The notes below the pieces were generated by a model, which had not been told where the DNA came from, ran no database searches, and was given only the letters and a program-made list of their open reading frames with translations. The translations under genes and the position numbers were made by a program. A DNA stretch of 64,000 nt. It comes from Streptomyces marinisediminis (GTDB lineage Bacteria > Actinomycetota > Actinomycetes > Streptomycetales > Streptomycetaceae). The stretch spans positions 62,001-126,000 of the forward strand of contig NZ_JAPKFL010000008.1 of assembly GCF_026262575.1 (NCBI RefSeq), given 5' to 3'. This document shows, one piece after another, positions 54,149 through 62,410 of the stretch. Within the stretch, counting starts at the first letter, position 1. The number at the start of each line of letters is the position of its first letter.

Positions 54149-55938
54149 GCGGGGTCCTCGGCGGTGTGGAGCGGGTTGGGTATGCGGCCGTGGGTGACGT
54201 CGAAGCCCTCGTCGCGCTCGGCGCGGTCGTGGAAGGCGCCTCCGAGGAGTTGTTCGCGGTTGAGGGCGACGCGGTCGAAGGAGGGGGCGAGCAGCCCGTA
54301 CGCGGCGGCGTGCCGGGCGTGCTGGGGGAAGCGCCGGTGGTAGGCGTCGATCTCGGCGCGGACGAGCTGCCAGAACCGGGTCTCGCTGAGGTGGCCGTGG
54401 CGTTCGAGGAGGGGGGCGAAGTAGCGGAAGTGTCCGGCGAAGACGGCGCTGAGGAGGGAGTGGGCGAGCTCTCCGGCGGGCCAGCGCAGGAGGACCTCGT
54501 CGGCGCGTTCGGTGAGGGTGGCGTAGTGGGGGTGGTCTTCGGGGAGGAGGTTGACGTCCTCGGCGAAGTCCTTGACCGCGATGCCGATGGGGGTGTCGGT
54601 GGCGTCGTAGAGGATGACGGTGTTCTCGCCGTGGGGGCAGAAGGCGACGCCGTAGGCGTAGAGGTGGTGCAGGAGGCCGGGGAGGAGGGCGGCGAGCAGG
54701 CGCGAGAGCCAGTCTTCGGCGGTGCGTCCGGAGCGGTGGATGAGTTCGCTGACCAGGGCGCGGTCGTCGCTGCCCGTGGTGAGGAGGGCGGCCATGGTGC
54801 GGGCGCGTTCGCCGTCGCCCAGGTGGGTGGCGACGGGTTCGCGCCAGACGGCGCCGAGGAGCTCGTGGTAGCGGTAGGGGGCGTCGGGGACGTCGGCGTA
54901 GAGGGGGTGGTGGACGCTGACGGCGGCGACTTCGCCGAGCGGGTGGAAGCGGAGTTCTTCGCTGAGGTAGGGGTCGGCGGCGCGCAGGGTGTGCAGCCAG
55001 TGGCTGATGTCGGGGGCGGCGTGGGTGGGTTCGGTGGACAGGCCGCGCCAGACGAGGGTGTTGCGGATGAGGAGGGGCACCTTGACGTTGCGGCGGTGGG
55101 GGTGGTCGAGGTTGGCGAGGGTGCGGATGGACTGGAGGGGGCGGTAGCGGTCGGGGCTCTCGCCGAGGGGGACGATGCGGCCGTCGGCGAGGTAGGGGGC
55201 GAAGAGGGTCTCGACGGCTTCGTCCCAGTGGAAGGGGTGGACGGGCATCCAGTGGTAGTCGGCGCTTCGGTGGCCGGTGGCGGCGCAGGCTTTGTCGAGG
55301 GTGGCGGCGTACTGGCCGCGGGTGTGGGGGTCGAGTTCTTCGCTCAGGAGGGTGTCGGCGTCCAGGCCGGGGGTTCCGGAGTAGCGGGCGAGGCTGTGGT
55401 GGACGGCTGCCCAGGTGAGGCGGACGGCGCCGGCGGCCTCGGGGCTGTAGGTGGCGGCGTCGCGGCCGGAGAAGCCCAGGCGTCCCTTGTTGAGCAGCAT
55501 GCAGGGGTGGCCGTCTTGGTGGGCTTCGAGGTCGAGGTGGTCGAGGTCGGCGAGTTCGGCGGCGGTGCGGGGGCGGGTGAGGGCGGTGGCGTCGGCGGTG
55601 CGGGTGGCGGTGAGTTCGCGGAGGACCTCGGCGGTGGTGGGGCCGTCCCAGCCGAGGGCGGGGCGGGCGTCGAGGAGGAGGCGTTCGGGGCCGGCTTCGG
55701 TGCCGTCGGCGGGGGCGGGGTGGCGGGTGGGGGTGCTGGTGAGGTGCCAGGTGCCGAAGGTGCCGCGGGTGGCGGTGAAGGTCCAGGTGACGCCGTCGGC
55801 GAGGGCGAGCCGGTAGGTGTCGTCCTGGCCGGGGACGGGCTCGGGGGTGAGGAGTTCTTCGTAGGCGAACTCGGCGATGGCTTTGGCCAGGAGGTGGCGG
55901 CCCGCTGCGGCCCAGGTGGCGGGGGTGGGGCGGTTCAT
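54145..55938 (-). CDS. IucA/IucC-family siderophore synthetase (second copy)
   Basis: A 597-residue NIS synthetase that uses ATP to condense a carboxylate (citrate or its monoamide) with an amine or hydroxylamine. Family landmarks: GHPCMLLNKGRLGFSG (the KxR/K-G citrate-ATP region), MPVHPFHWDEA, LQSIRTLANLDHPHRRNVKVPLLI (split here) with TRN-type IRNTLVWRGLS, and the C-terminal palm YGVAFCPHGENTVILYDATD and AVKDFAEDVNLL. It resembles the DesD/type C side in the C-terminal FhuF-like end (FAGHFRYFAPLLERHG). The start ATG 55938 overlaps the MFS gene; the stop overlaps the GS-family gene. Confidence 0.93.
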   Translation of the reverse strand: MNRPTPATWAAAGRHLLAKAIAEFAYEELLTPEPVPGQDDTYRLALADGVTWTFTATRGTFGTWHLTSTPTRHPAPADGTEAGPERLLLDARPALGWDGPTTAEVLRELTATRTADATALTRPRTAAELADLDHLDLEAHQDGHPCMLLNKGRLGFSGRDAATYSPEAAGAVRLTWAAVHHSLARYSGTPGLDADTLLSEELDPHTRGQYAATLDKACAATGHRSADYHWMPVHPFHWDEAVETLFAPYLADGRIVPLGESPDRYRPLQSIRTLANLDHPHRRNVKVPLLIRNTLVWRGLSTEPTHAAPDISHWLHTLRAADPYLSEELRFHPLGEVAAVSVHHPLYADVPDAPYRYHELLGAVWREPVATHLGDGERARTMAALLTTGSDDRALVSELIHRSGRTAEDWLSRLLAALLPGLLHHLYAYGVAFCPHGENTVILYDATDTPIGIAVKDFAEDVNLLPEDHPHYATLTERADEVLLRWPAGELAHSLLSAVFAGHFRYFAPLLERHGHLSETRFWQLVRAEIDAYHRRFPQHARHAAAYGLLAPSFDRVALNREQLLGGAFHDRAERDEGFDVTHGRIPNPLHTAEDPA

Positions 55939-57266
55939 GGGCGGGTCTCCTCCAGGGTCGGGGTGGGCGTGGGTTCGGCGGCGGATGCCCGCGGGGTCGG
56001 CGGGCGGCGGCCGCGGAGGCGGGCGAGGGAGAGCAGGGCGGCGGCGGCGAGGGCGGCCGCGGCGAGGCCGAGGGGCAGGGCGAGGTCCCGGCTTGCGGTG
56101 GCGGCCGCGGCGATGGGCGCGGCGATGAGTCCGGCGGAGCGGACGGTCTCGACCGCGGTGAAGGCGGGCCCGGTGGTGCCGGTGGCGCGGAACATGCGCA
56201 GTTCGACGGCGATCTGGGCGAGGCCGAGGCCGAGGCCGAAGAGGGCGCGGGCGGCGGTGAGCGCGGGCAGGCTCTCGGCGAGGTACTGGGCGGCCAGGCC
56301 GGCGGCGGTGACGGTGAGGGCCAGCGGCAGCAGGCGGGGGCCGAGCCGGGCGTGGGCGTGGCGGGCGGCGGGGAGGACGGCGAGGGCGGTGAGGGAGGGC
56401 AGCAGGAAGAGGAGGGCGGCGTGAGTGGTGCCGGTGCCCAGGGTGGCGGCGTGCTCGGTGAAGAAGGGCCGGGCGACGGAGACGGCGAAGTCGAAGGCGA
56501 CGCCGATGAGGGCGGCGGCGGCGAGCAGCAGGAGCCAGTGGGCTCGGCTGCCGGGGGTGGCGGCGCGGGTGCCGGGTTCGGGGGGCGGCAGGTGGCGCAG
56601 GGTGCGCAGGAGGAGGGCGGCCAGGAGCAGGTCGAGGAGGGCGAAGGCGGAGATGCCGACGCGGGGGTCGGGCAGGGCGAGGACGCCGGCTCCGGTGAGG
56701 GTGGCGGCGACGGAGGAGAGGTGGAAGACGACGACGATGGCGCGGACGGCGTTGAGGCGGGCGGCGTCGGTGTCGGGGCGGGCCTGGCCGCCGGCGTGGC
56801 GGGTGTGCTCGGCGATGAGGGCCGGGTAGGCCAGCAGGAGGGCGCTGTTGGCGGCGACGGAGGCGGCGGATATGAGGGTGAAGGCGGTGTAGCTGGGGGC
56901 CAGGCCGAGGGCCAGGTCGCACGCGGCGCCGGCCAGGAGTCCGGTCAGGATGAGGCGGTGGGGCGCGACGCGGCGGGCGGCCAGCCCCCACAGGGGCAGG
57001 GCGGCGAGCCCGACGACGCGGCAGGTCCACAGGTACAGGCCGGTGGCGTCGGGGTCGTGGAGGTCGTAGAGCCGGGCGAGGAGTTGGGGGAGGAAGGGGG
57101 CGAGGGCGGTTTCGGCGATGAGGTAGAGGGCGATGACGGCGATGAGGACGCCGCGCAGGTGCCGGGTGGTGCGGGGGTGGCCGGGGGGTGTGGTGGCGGC
57201 CCCGGCCGCCGTGGCGGTGGCGGCCGGGGTGGCGGCGGGCCCGGGGCCGGGTTCCACGGTGGTCAC
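55935..57266 (-). CDS. MFS transporter, probable siderophore exporter
   Basis: A 443-residue major facilitator with about twelve helices. The first is VLIAVIALYLIAETALAPFLPQLL (cited in part), followed by the motif-A-like loop WGLAARRVAPHRLILTGLL. An Ala/Thr/Pro-rich N-terminus of about 35 residues and a Thr/Pro-rich tail are predicted disordered. The position between hydroxylase and second synthetase, with four-base overlaps on both sides (GTGA at 57263-57266, ATGA at 55935-55938), argues strongly for export of the siderophore made here. The start is GTG 57266. Confidence 0.9.
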   Translation of the reverse strand: MTTVEPGPGPAATPAATATAAGAATTPPGHPRTTRHLRGVLIAVIALYLIAETALAPFLPQLLARLYDLHDPDATGLYLWTCRVVGLAALPLWGLAARRVAPHRLILTGLLAGAACDLALGLAPSYTAFTLISAASVAANSALLLAYPALIAEHTRHAGGQARPDTDAARLNAVRAIVVVFHLSSVAATLTGAGVLALPDPRVGISAFALLDLLLAALLLRTLRHLPPPEPGTRAATPGSRAHWLLLLAAAALIGVAFDFAVSVARPFFTEHAATLGTGTTHAALLFLLPSLTALAVLPAARHAHARLGPRLLPLALTVTAAGLAAQYLAESLPALTAARALFGLGLGLAQIAVELRMFRATGTTGPAFTAVETVRSAGLIAAPIAAAATASRDLALPLGLAAAALAAAALLSLARLRGRRPPTPRASAAEPTPTPTLEETRP

Positions 57267-58645
57267 CGGGGCGTCCCGGCGGTGGTGGAGCGGGGTGCGG
57301 GGGCGGGGGTGTCGGCGTGCGGGGCGGGGGCGCCGAAGGTGGTCCAGGCGGTGCGGCGGGGCACGGCGAGGGTGGGGCGGCCGGTGACGGCGTTGAGGAT
57401 GGTGGCCGCGCGCCAGGCGCCGAGGGTGAGGTCGGGGGCGCCGACGCCGTGGGTGTGCATTTCGGCGTTCTGCACGTAGAGGGTGCCGGTGACGCGGGGG
57501 TCGAGGGCGATGCGGTAGTCGGCGTCGATCTGGTAGCGGCCGTGGGTGTCGAGGTCGACGAGGTCGAGCAGGGGGTCCAGGAGGGCGGGCCGCTGGGGGG
57601 TGTAGCCGGTGGCGGCGACGACCGCGCGGGTGTGGACGGTGAACTCGGTGTCCTGTTCGCGGTGGTGGCAGGTGAGGCGGTAGCCGTCGGCCTCGGGGTG
57701 GGCGGCGGTGATCTCGACGCCGGGGTGGAGGTCGGCGCGGGGGCGGGTGCCGCCGATGGTGCGTTCGTAGAGCTCGTCGTGGATGGCGCCGAGGGTCTCC
57801 TCGCTGACGCCCTTGTAGAGCTGCCACTGCTGGTGGATGAGGCGGCGGCGGGTGGCGTCGGGGAGGTTGCGGAAGTAGTCGATGTAGTCGGGGGTGAAGT
57901 GCTCCAGGCCGATCTTGGAGTACTCCATGGGGGCGAAGGCGGGGGTGCGGGCGAGCCAGCGCACGTGGGGACCGCCGTGGCCGTCGCCGTCCTGGGTGCG
58001 CAGGAGGTCGAGGGCGACCTCGGCGCCGGACTGTCCGGCGCCGACGACGGTGACGTCGTCGAGCCGGGCGAGGGCGGCGCGGTGGGTGCGGTAGTCGGCG
58101 CTGTGCAGGACGCGTCCGGGGTGGGCCGCGGTGGCCAGGGGGGCGAGGGCGTCGGGCAGGGTGGGTTGGGTGCCGGTGCCCAGGACGACCTGGCGGGCGT
58201 GGTCGGTGCGGGTGGTGCCGTCGGCGGCGGTGTGGGTGACGGCGAAGGCGTCGCGGGTCTCGTCCCAGGTCAGGGCGGTGACGCGGGCGTCGAAGCGGGT
58301 GTTGGGGAGCCGTTCGGCGACCCAGCGGCAGTAGTGGTCGTACTCGCGCCGGGGGATGTGGAAGCGCTCGGAGAAGAAGAACGGGAACATGCGCTCGTGG
58401 TGGCGCAGGTAGTTGAGGTAGCTCCAGGGGCTGGTGGGGTCGGCCATGGTGGTGAGGTCGGCGAGGAAGGGGACCTGCAGGGTGGTGCCCTCCATGAGCA
58501 GCCCGGGGTGCCAGGAGAAGGCGGGCTTGGCGTCGAGGAAGAGCGTGTCCAGGCCGGGGACGCCGTCGGCGAGCGCGGCCAGCGACAGGTTGAAGGGGCC
58601 GATGCCGACGCCGATCAGGTCGTGGGTGGTGTGCTGGGCGGTCAC
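57263..58645 (-). CDS. L-lysine/diamine N-hydroxylase (IucD/RhbE family flavin monooxygenase)
   Basis: A 460-residue FAD- and NADPH-dependent N-hydroxylating monooxygenase. FAD motif DLIGVGIGPFNLSLAALA (9-26), the substrate/FAD loop FSWHPGLLMEGTTLQVPFLADLTTM (cited in part: WHPGLLMEGTTLQVPFL), NADPH motif VTVVGAGQSGAEVALDLL and the C-terminal ATGYTPQRPALL. It converts a primary amine to the hydroxylamine later acylated to a hydroxamate. Whether the amine is lysine, cadaverine or diaminopropane cannot be read directly; the neighbouring decarboxylases favour a decarboxylated diamine. GTG 58645 overlaps the first IucA/IucC gene. Confidence 0.94.
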   Translation of the reverse strand: MTAQHTTHDLIGVGIGPFNLSLAALADGVPGLDTLFLDAKPAFSWHPGLLMEGTTLQVPFLADLTTMADPTSPWSYLNYLRHHERMFPFFFSERFHIPRREYDHYCRWVAERLPNTRFDARVTALTWDETRDAFAVTHTAADGTTRTDHARQVVLGTGTQPTLPDALAPLATAAHPGRVLHSADYRTHRAALARLDDVTVVGAGQSGAEVALDLLRTQDGDGHGGPHVRWLARTPAFAPMEYSKIGLEHFTPDYIDYFRNLPDATRRRLIHQQWQLYKGVSEETLGAIHDELYERTIGGTRPRADLHPGVEITAAHPEADGYRLTCHHREQDTEFTVHTRAVVAATGYTPQRPALLDPLLDLVDLDTHGRYQIDADYRIALDPRVTGTLYVQNAEMHTHGVGAPDLTLGAWRAATILNAVTGRPTLAVPRRTAWTTFGAPAPHADTPAPAPRSTTAGTPR

Positions 58646-60405
58646 GGCTTGGCCTCCGCGATGGGGTTGGGTAGGTCGATGTAGACGGACTGGGTGTGGA
58701 CGTCGCCGACGAGTTCGTCGAGGCCGTCGACGCAGGTGAGGTAGTTGCCCTTGCAGCGCAGGGTGGGGGCGTCCAGGAGGAGGTCGAGCAGGCCGGCGGC
58801 GCCGGGTTCGCGGGTGCGCAGGTCGGCGAGGTGGGTGCGCAGGGTGGCCAGGAGCGGGCGTTCGTCGGCGAGGCGGAGCGCGCCCATGGCGCCGACGAGG
58901 CCGAGGAGGTTGTTGATGCCGAGGTAGTAGGCCACGCGCTCGTCGACGAAGGCGTCGTCGAAGACGAGGTCGACGTCCTTGGTGGCGCCGGGGAGGAGGG
59001 CTTCGGCGCGGTCGGCGTGGGAGGCGGCCAGGTAGTAGCCCTGGCTGTCGCGGTACCAGCCGGCGCGGGGCAGGCCGTCGGCGTCGAGGGTGACCAGGGT
59101 GTTCTGGTGGTGGGGTTCCAGGGCGATGCCGTGGTGGGCGTGGAGGCCGACGAGCGGGGCGGCCAGGACGTCGAGGTAGCGGGTGAGCCAGAGCCGGGCG
59201 GCCTGGGCGGTGGTGAGGCGGTGGACGGCGGCGGCGCGGTGGACGGCGGCGGCCAGCGCGGCGCGGTGGGTGGGGGCGGTGCCGTCGCCGGGGCCGGTGC
59301 GTTCGGCGAGGAGCCCGGCGACGCACTGGGCGTCGTCGGCGCCGTGGAAGGGGTTGTCGCGCAGCGCGGTCTCCAGGCCGCTCTCGCGGTCGTCGTCCGG
59401 GGGCCCGGCGGTGATCCAGGCGGGGTCGCGCAGGATGCGGAAGGCGGGGTGCCGGGCGGCGAGCCAGGCGCCGGGGCCGGCGTCCAGGAGTCGGGCGGCG
59501 CGGACGCCCAGGCGCATCTCGGCGCGCAGGTTGTTGCGGCGGGAGTTGGTGATGCGCATGCCCAGGGAGAGTTTGAGCTGGTGGGCGGCATCTGGCCGGT
59601 ACACGGTGCGCACGGAGGAGGTGGGGTGCCAGCTCGGGCCGTGCGGGCCGAGGTGGCGCAGCAGTCCGGCGTCCACCAGGGCGCGGACGGCGGGCCGGGC
59701 GAGGACGTCGCGGGCCTGCCAGGGGTGGGCGGGCAGCGGGAGCATGCCGTCGGGCAGGGGCAGGCCGTCGGCCAGGGGGCGCAGGAGGTCGGCGGGGTGG
59801 GCGCCGGTGAGGGTCTCGCCGGTGACGAGGTCGGGGTGGGCGGCGAACCAGTGCAGCGGGAAGGCGCCGCGCAGTTCGGGCGAGTAGGCGTCCAGTTCAT
59901 GGTCGGTGGCCTCTTCACGGCTCTTGGGCGCCGGGTGGAAGGGGTGGCCCAGGAGGAGTGCCTGTTCGGCGTCGAGGAAGGGGGTGGGCCCGGTGGTGCC
60001 GGGGGGTTCGGCGCGGCGGGCGGCGAGGTGGGCCGCGGTGCGGCGGGCGGAGGTGAGGACGCGGGTGGCGGCGTCGGCGCCCAGGTGCGGGGGCAGGCCG
60101 CGGCCGAGGGTGGTCTCGCGGATGGCGGCGGCGGCGACCAGGGCGGTGTCGGCGGGCACCGGGGGTCCGGTGGGGCGGTCGAGGAGGGCGGGGCCGAAGC
60201 GGTGCCAGCCGGTCGCTGAGTGGTGCAGGACCGGCACGGTGAGGGTCAGGCCGCTGGCGGGCAGGGTCAGGCGCAGGGGGCTGCCGGTGGGCGGGACGGG
60301 CGTGCCGGTTTCGCGGACGTAGGCGCGCAGCAGGGTCTCGGTGGCGGCGTGGTCGGCGGCGCGCTGCGGGTCGGGGTGGTCCAGGGGGTCGGGGGCGTGG
60401 TGCAT
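58642..60405 (-). CDS. IucA/IucC-family siderophore synthetase (first copy)
   Basis: A 587-residue NIS synthetase. Landmarks: LLLGHPFHPAPKSREEA (the citrate/ATP Lys-Ser-Arg), LPLPAHPWQARDVL, PTSSVRTVYRPDAAHQLKLSLGMRITNS (cited in part: TSSVRTVYRPD, LKLSLGMRITNSRRN), GIALEPHHQNTLVTLD and YRDSQGYYLAASH. The pattern HPFHP...K-S is typical of synthetases acting first on citrate. Start ATG 60405 with GAGGAGCCCGCC. It is followed, with overlap, by the hydroxylase gene. Two IucA/IucC proteins in one operon imply stepwise addition of two amine arms to citrate. Confidence 0.94.
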   Translation of the reverse strand: MHHAPDPLDHPDPQRAADHAATETLLRAYVRETGTPVPPTGSPLRLTLPASGLTLTVPVLHHSATGWHRFGPALLDRPTGPPVPADTALVAAAAIRETTLGRGLPPHLGADAATRVLTSARRTAAHLAARRAEPPGTTGPTPFLDAEQALLLGHPFHPAPKSREEATDHELDAYSPELRGAFPLHWFAAHPDLVTGETLTGAHPADLLRPLADGLPLPDGMLPLPAHPWQARDVLARPAVRALVDAGLLRHLGPHGPSWHPTSSVRTVYRPDAAHQLKLSLGMRITNSRRNNLRAEMRLGVRAARLLDAGPGAWLAARHPAFRILRDPAWITAGPPDDDRESGLETALRDNPFHGADDAQCVAGLLAERTGPGDGTAPTHRAALAAAVHRAAAVHRLTTAQAARLWLTRYLDVLAAPLVGLHAHHGIALEPHHQNTLVTLDADGLPRAGWYRDSQGYYLAASHADRAEALLPGATKDVDLVFDDAFVDERVAYYLGINNLLGLVGAMGALRLADERPLLATLRTHLADLRTREPGAAGLLDLLLDAPTLRCKGNYLTCVDGLDELVGDVHTQSVYIDLPNPIAEAKP

Positions 60406-60431
60406 GGCGGGCTCCTCGGGGTGGTGCTGGC

Positions 60432-61676
60432 TCACAGCACGTGGCGTTCGGCCGGGGGGTGCCCCAGGAAGTTCGGCATGGCGAACTCGTAGCCGTAGGA
60501 GCCCGCGTTGGGGAAGACGACGAGGTCCCCGGCGCGGACGCGGCCGACGTGCACGTCGCGCAGGAGGGTGTCCTCGGGGGTGCACAGCTCGCCGACGACG
60601 GTCAGGGCGGCGTCCTCGGCGGTGGGGCGGGGGCCGTCGGCGTCGTTCCAGTGGTCGACGGGCAGGACGGCGACGTTGTGGACGATGTCCCAGGAGGTGG
60701 GGAGCTGGAAGTGGTTGATGCCGCCGCGCAGCATGGCGTACCAGTGGCCGTAGGAGTTCTTCAGGTCGGTGACCTCGGCGGCGTACCAGCCGCAGTCGGC
60801 GACGAGGTAGCGGCCGGGTTCGAGGATGACGCGGGCTCCGGCGGGCGGCGGGGTGTCGGCGATGAGTTCGCCGAACCGGGTGGTGTCGAAGGGCTTCTCG
60901 TCCTCGAAGGCGACACCGATGCCGCCGCCGGTGTCGATGTGGCGCAGGTCGATGCCGCAGGCGGCGGCGGTGCGCTGGGACCACCGCACGCACCAGCGGA
61001 CGTAGGCGGCGTGGGTGTCGGCGTCGAGGTTGCCGGAGGCGGCGTGGATGTGGAAGCCGGTGAGGTCGAGCGCGGGCAGGGCGCGGGCGGCTTCGAGCAC
61101 CTGTGGCACGTCGGGTTCGGGGACGCCGAACGCGGAGGGGACACCGCCCATGGTGAGCGAGCCGGTGATGGGGATGTGCGCGGGGTTGACGCGCAGGGCG
61201 ACGCGGGCGGTGGTGCCCTGTTCCTGGGCGATGCGGCTGATGCGGCGCAGTTCCAGCAGGGATTCGGCGTTGATGGCCTCCACGCCCGCGGCCACCAGGT
61301 CGGTGAGGACGGCGGTGGACTTGGCGGGGCCGGCGGCCAGCAGTGGCGGCGTGCCCGGGCGGTCGCCCAGGGCGGCGCGGGCGAGGGCGAGTTCGCTGCG
61401 GGAGGCGATCTCGAACCCGGCGACGCGGGGGGCGAGGGCGCCCAGGACGGCGGGGTGGGAGTTGGCCTTGACGGCGTAGTAGACGGCGGCCCAGTCGGGC
61501 AGGGCGGCGCGCAGGGTGTGGGCGCGGTTGGCGGCGGTGTCGGGGTCGTAGAGGTAGGCGGCCAGGGGGGCGCGCTCGCGCGCGAGTTCCGCGAGCCGGG
61601 CGCGGACGCGCTCGGGGAGCCGGGTGAGCGGGTAGGCGGCGCGGTGGCCGGCGGAGGGCGGGAGCTCGATGGACAC
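60432..61676 (-). CDS. Fold-type III PLP decarboxylase (ornithine/diaminopimelate/SbnH-like)
   Basis: A 414-residue alanine-racemase-fold PLP enzyme. The PLP lysine is Lys70 in VYYAVKANSHP; the phosphate-binding glycine loop is IDTGGGIGVAFED; ILEPGRYLVAD and the cross-subunit catalytic cysteine motif GELCTPEDTLL are intact. This family decarboxylates diaminopimelate, ornithine/lysine or, in staphyloferrin B synthesis (SbnH), a citryl-diaminopropionate intermediate. The FHIHAASGNLDADT substrate-loop fits neither LysA nor ODC exactly, so the SbnH-like role is a reasonable inference. The start is GTG 61676 with GAGGCAG upstream; 26 bp before the first IucA/IucC gene. Confidence 0.88.
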   Translation of the reverse strand: MSIELPPSAGHRAAYPLTRLPERVRARLAELARERAPLAAYLYDPDTAANRAHTLRAALPDWAAVYYAVKANSHPAVLGALAPRVAGFEIASRSELALARAALGDRPGTPPLLAAGPAKSTAVLTDLVAAGVEAINAESLLELRRISRIAQEQGTTARVALRVNPAHIPITGSLTMGGVPSAFGVPEPDVPQVLEAARALPALDLTGFHIHAASGNLDADTHAAYVRWCVRWSQRTAAACGIDLRHIDTGGGIGVAFEDEKPFDTTRFGELIADTPPPAGARVILEPGRYLVADCGWYAAEVTDLKNSYGHWYAMLRGGINHFQLPTSWDIVHNVAVLPVDHWNDADGPRPTAEDAALTVVGELCTPEDTLLRDVHVGRVRAGDLVVFPNAGSYGYEFAMPNFLGHPPAERHVL

Positions 61677-61747
61677 GGGGGCTGCCTCGGTGGTGACGGG
61701 TGGGGCGGACGGGTCCGCGCGGGCGGGCGGCGGGTGGGGCGGACGGG

Positions 61748-62335
61748 TCAGCGCAGGGGGCCGACGACCATGGTGTGGGGGCGCCAGCCGGGGTAGGGCT
61801 CGACGGTGCCGATTTTGTGGAAGCCGTACGTGGCGTAGCGGTCCAGGACGATGTCGTTGCCGTCGGCGATGAGGGCGGTGGCGCGCTCTTCGGTGCGCCG
61901 GGCGAGGAAGTGGGCCTGGAGTGCCTGGGCGATGCGGGTGCGCCGGAAGGGCCGGGTGACCAGCAGTTCGCACAGGCCGACGGTGCGGCCGGGGTACTCG
62001 CGGGTGAAGTCCGCGCCGGGGTCGGGGGTCAGCCCCTCCCACCAGAGGGTGTCGGTGGGCAGGGTGTAGCCGTAGAGGTAGCCGGCGAGGGTGTCGCCGG
62101 CGTGGGCGGCGACGAGGGAGAAGCCGGGGCGGGTGGCGTGGCGGGTGAGGCGTTCGGTGATGGGCGGGTCGCAGTGGTCGGCGAGGTCGATGGCGTGGGC
62201 GTAGACGTCCTCGTAGGCACGGGCCCAGGGCCGGGGGTCGGCCTGGACGTCGGCGCCGGTGTGGTGGGTGATGCGGACACCGTCGGGGAGCTGGTCGGCT
62301 ATGGCTCTACGGGTGTCGGCGGTGGGGACGGACAC
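61748..62335 (-). CDS. GNAT-family N-acetyltransferase
   Basis: A 195-residue GNAT-fold acyltransferase. The acetyl-CoA-binding motif A region is GLCELLVTRPFRRTRIAQAL with the pyrophosphate loop R-R-T-R-I-A; the strand YLYGYTLP and the terminal motif B DRYATYGFHKIGTVEPYP are normal. In a hydroxamate siderophore operon the expected job is acetylation of the N-hydroxylamine, as IucB/RhbD do. This protein looks like a general GNAT rather than the IucB subfamily, so self-protection or another acceptor remains possible. It begins 57 bp from the iron box and is the first gene after it. Confidence 0.82.
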   Translation of the reverse strand: MSVPTADTRRAIADQLPDGVRITHHTGADVQADPRPWARAYEDVYAHAIDLADHCDPPITERLTRHATRPGFSLVAAHAGDTLAGYLYGYTLPTDTLWWEGLTPDPGADFTREYPGRTVGLCELLVTRPFRRTRIAQALQAHFLARRTEERATALIADGNDIVLDRYATYGFHKIGTVEPYPGWRPHTMVVGPLR

Positions 62336-62391
62336 GGTTCCTCCCGGTGGGTGTGCGGCGCGGCCGGCAGCAGCCTGCGGACTACGGTGAG

Positions 62392-62410
62392 TTAGGCCAG
62401 GCTAAGCTAA
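62392..62410 (-). promoter_or_regulatory. IdeR/DmdR-type iron box inside the siderophore operon
   Basis: TTAGGCCAGGCTAAGCTAA matches 16 of 19 positions of the actinobacterial iron-box consensus TTAGGTTAGGCTAACCTAA. Its right edge covers the stop codon of the upstream decarboxylase gene, and it lies 57 bp before the GNAT start. Iron-loaded DmdR1/IdeR bound here would repress an internal promoter for GNAT through the GS-family gene. Confidence 0.82.
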
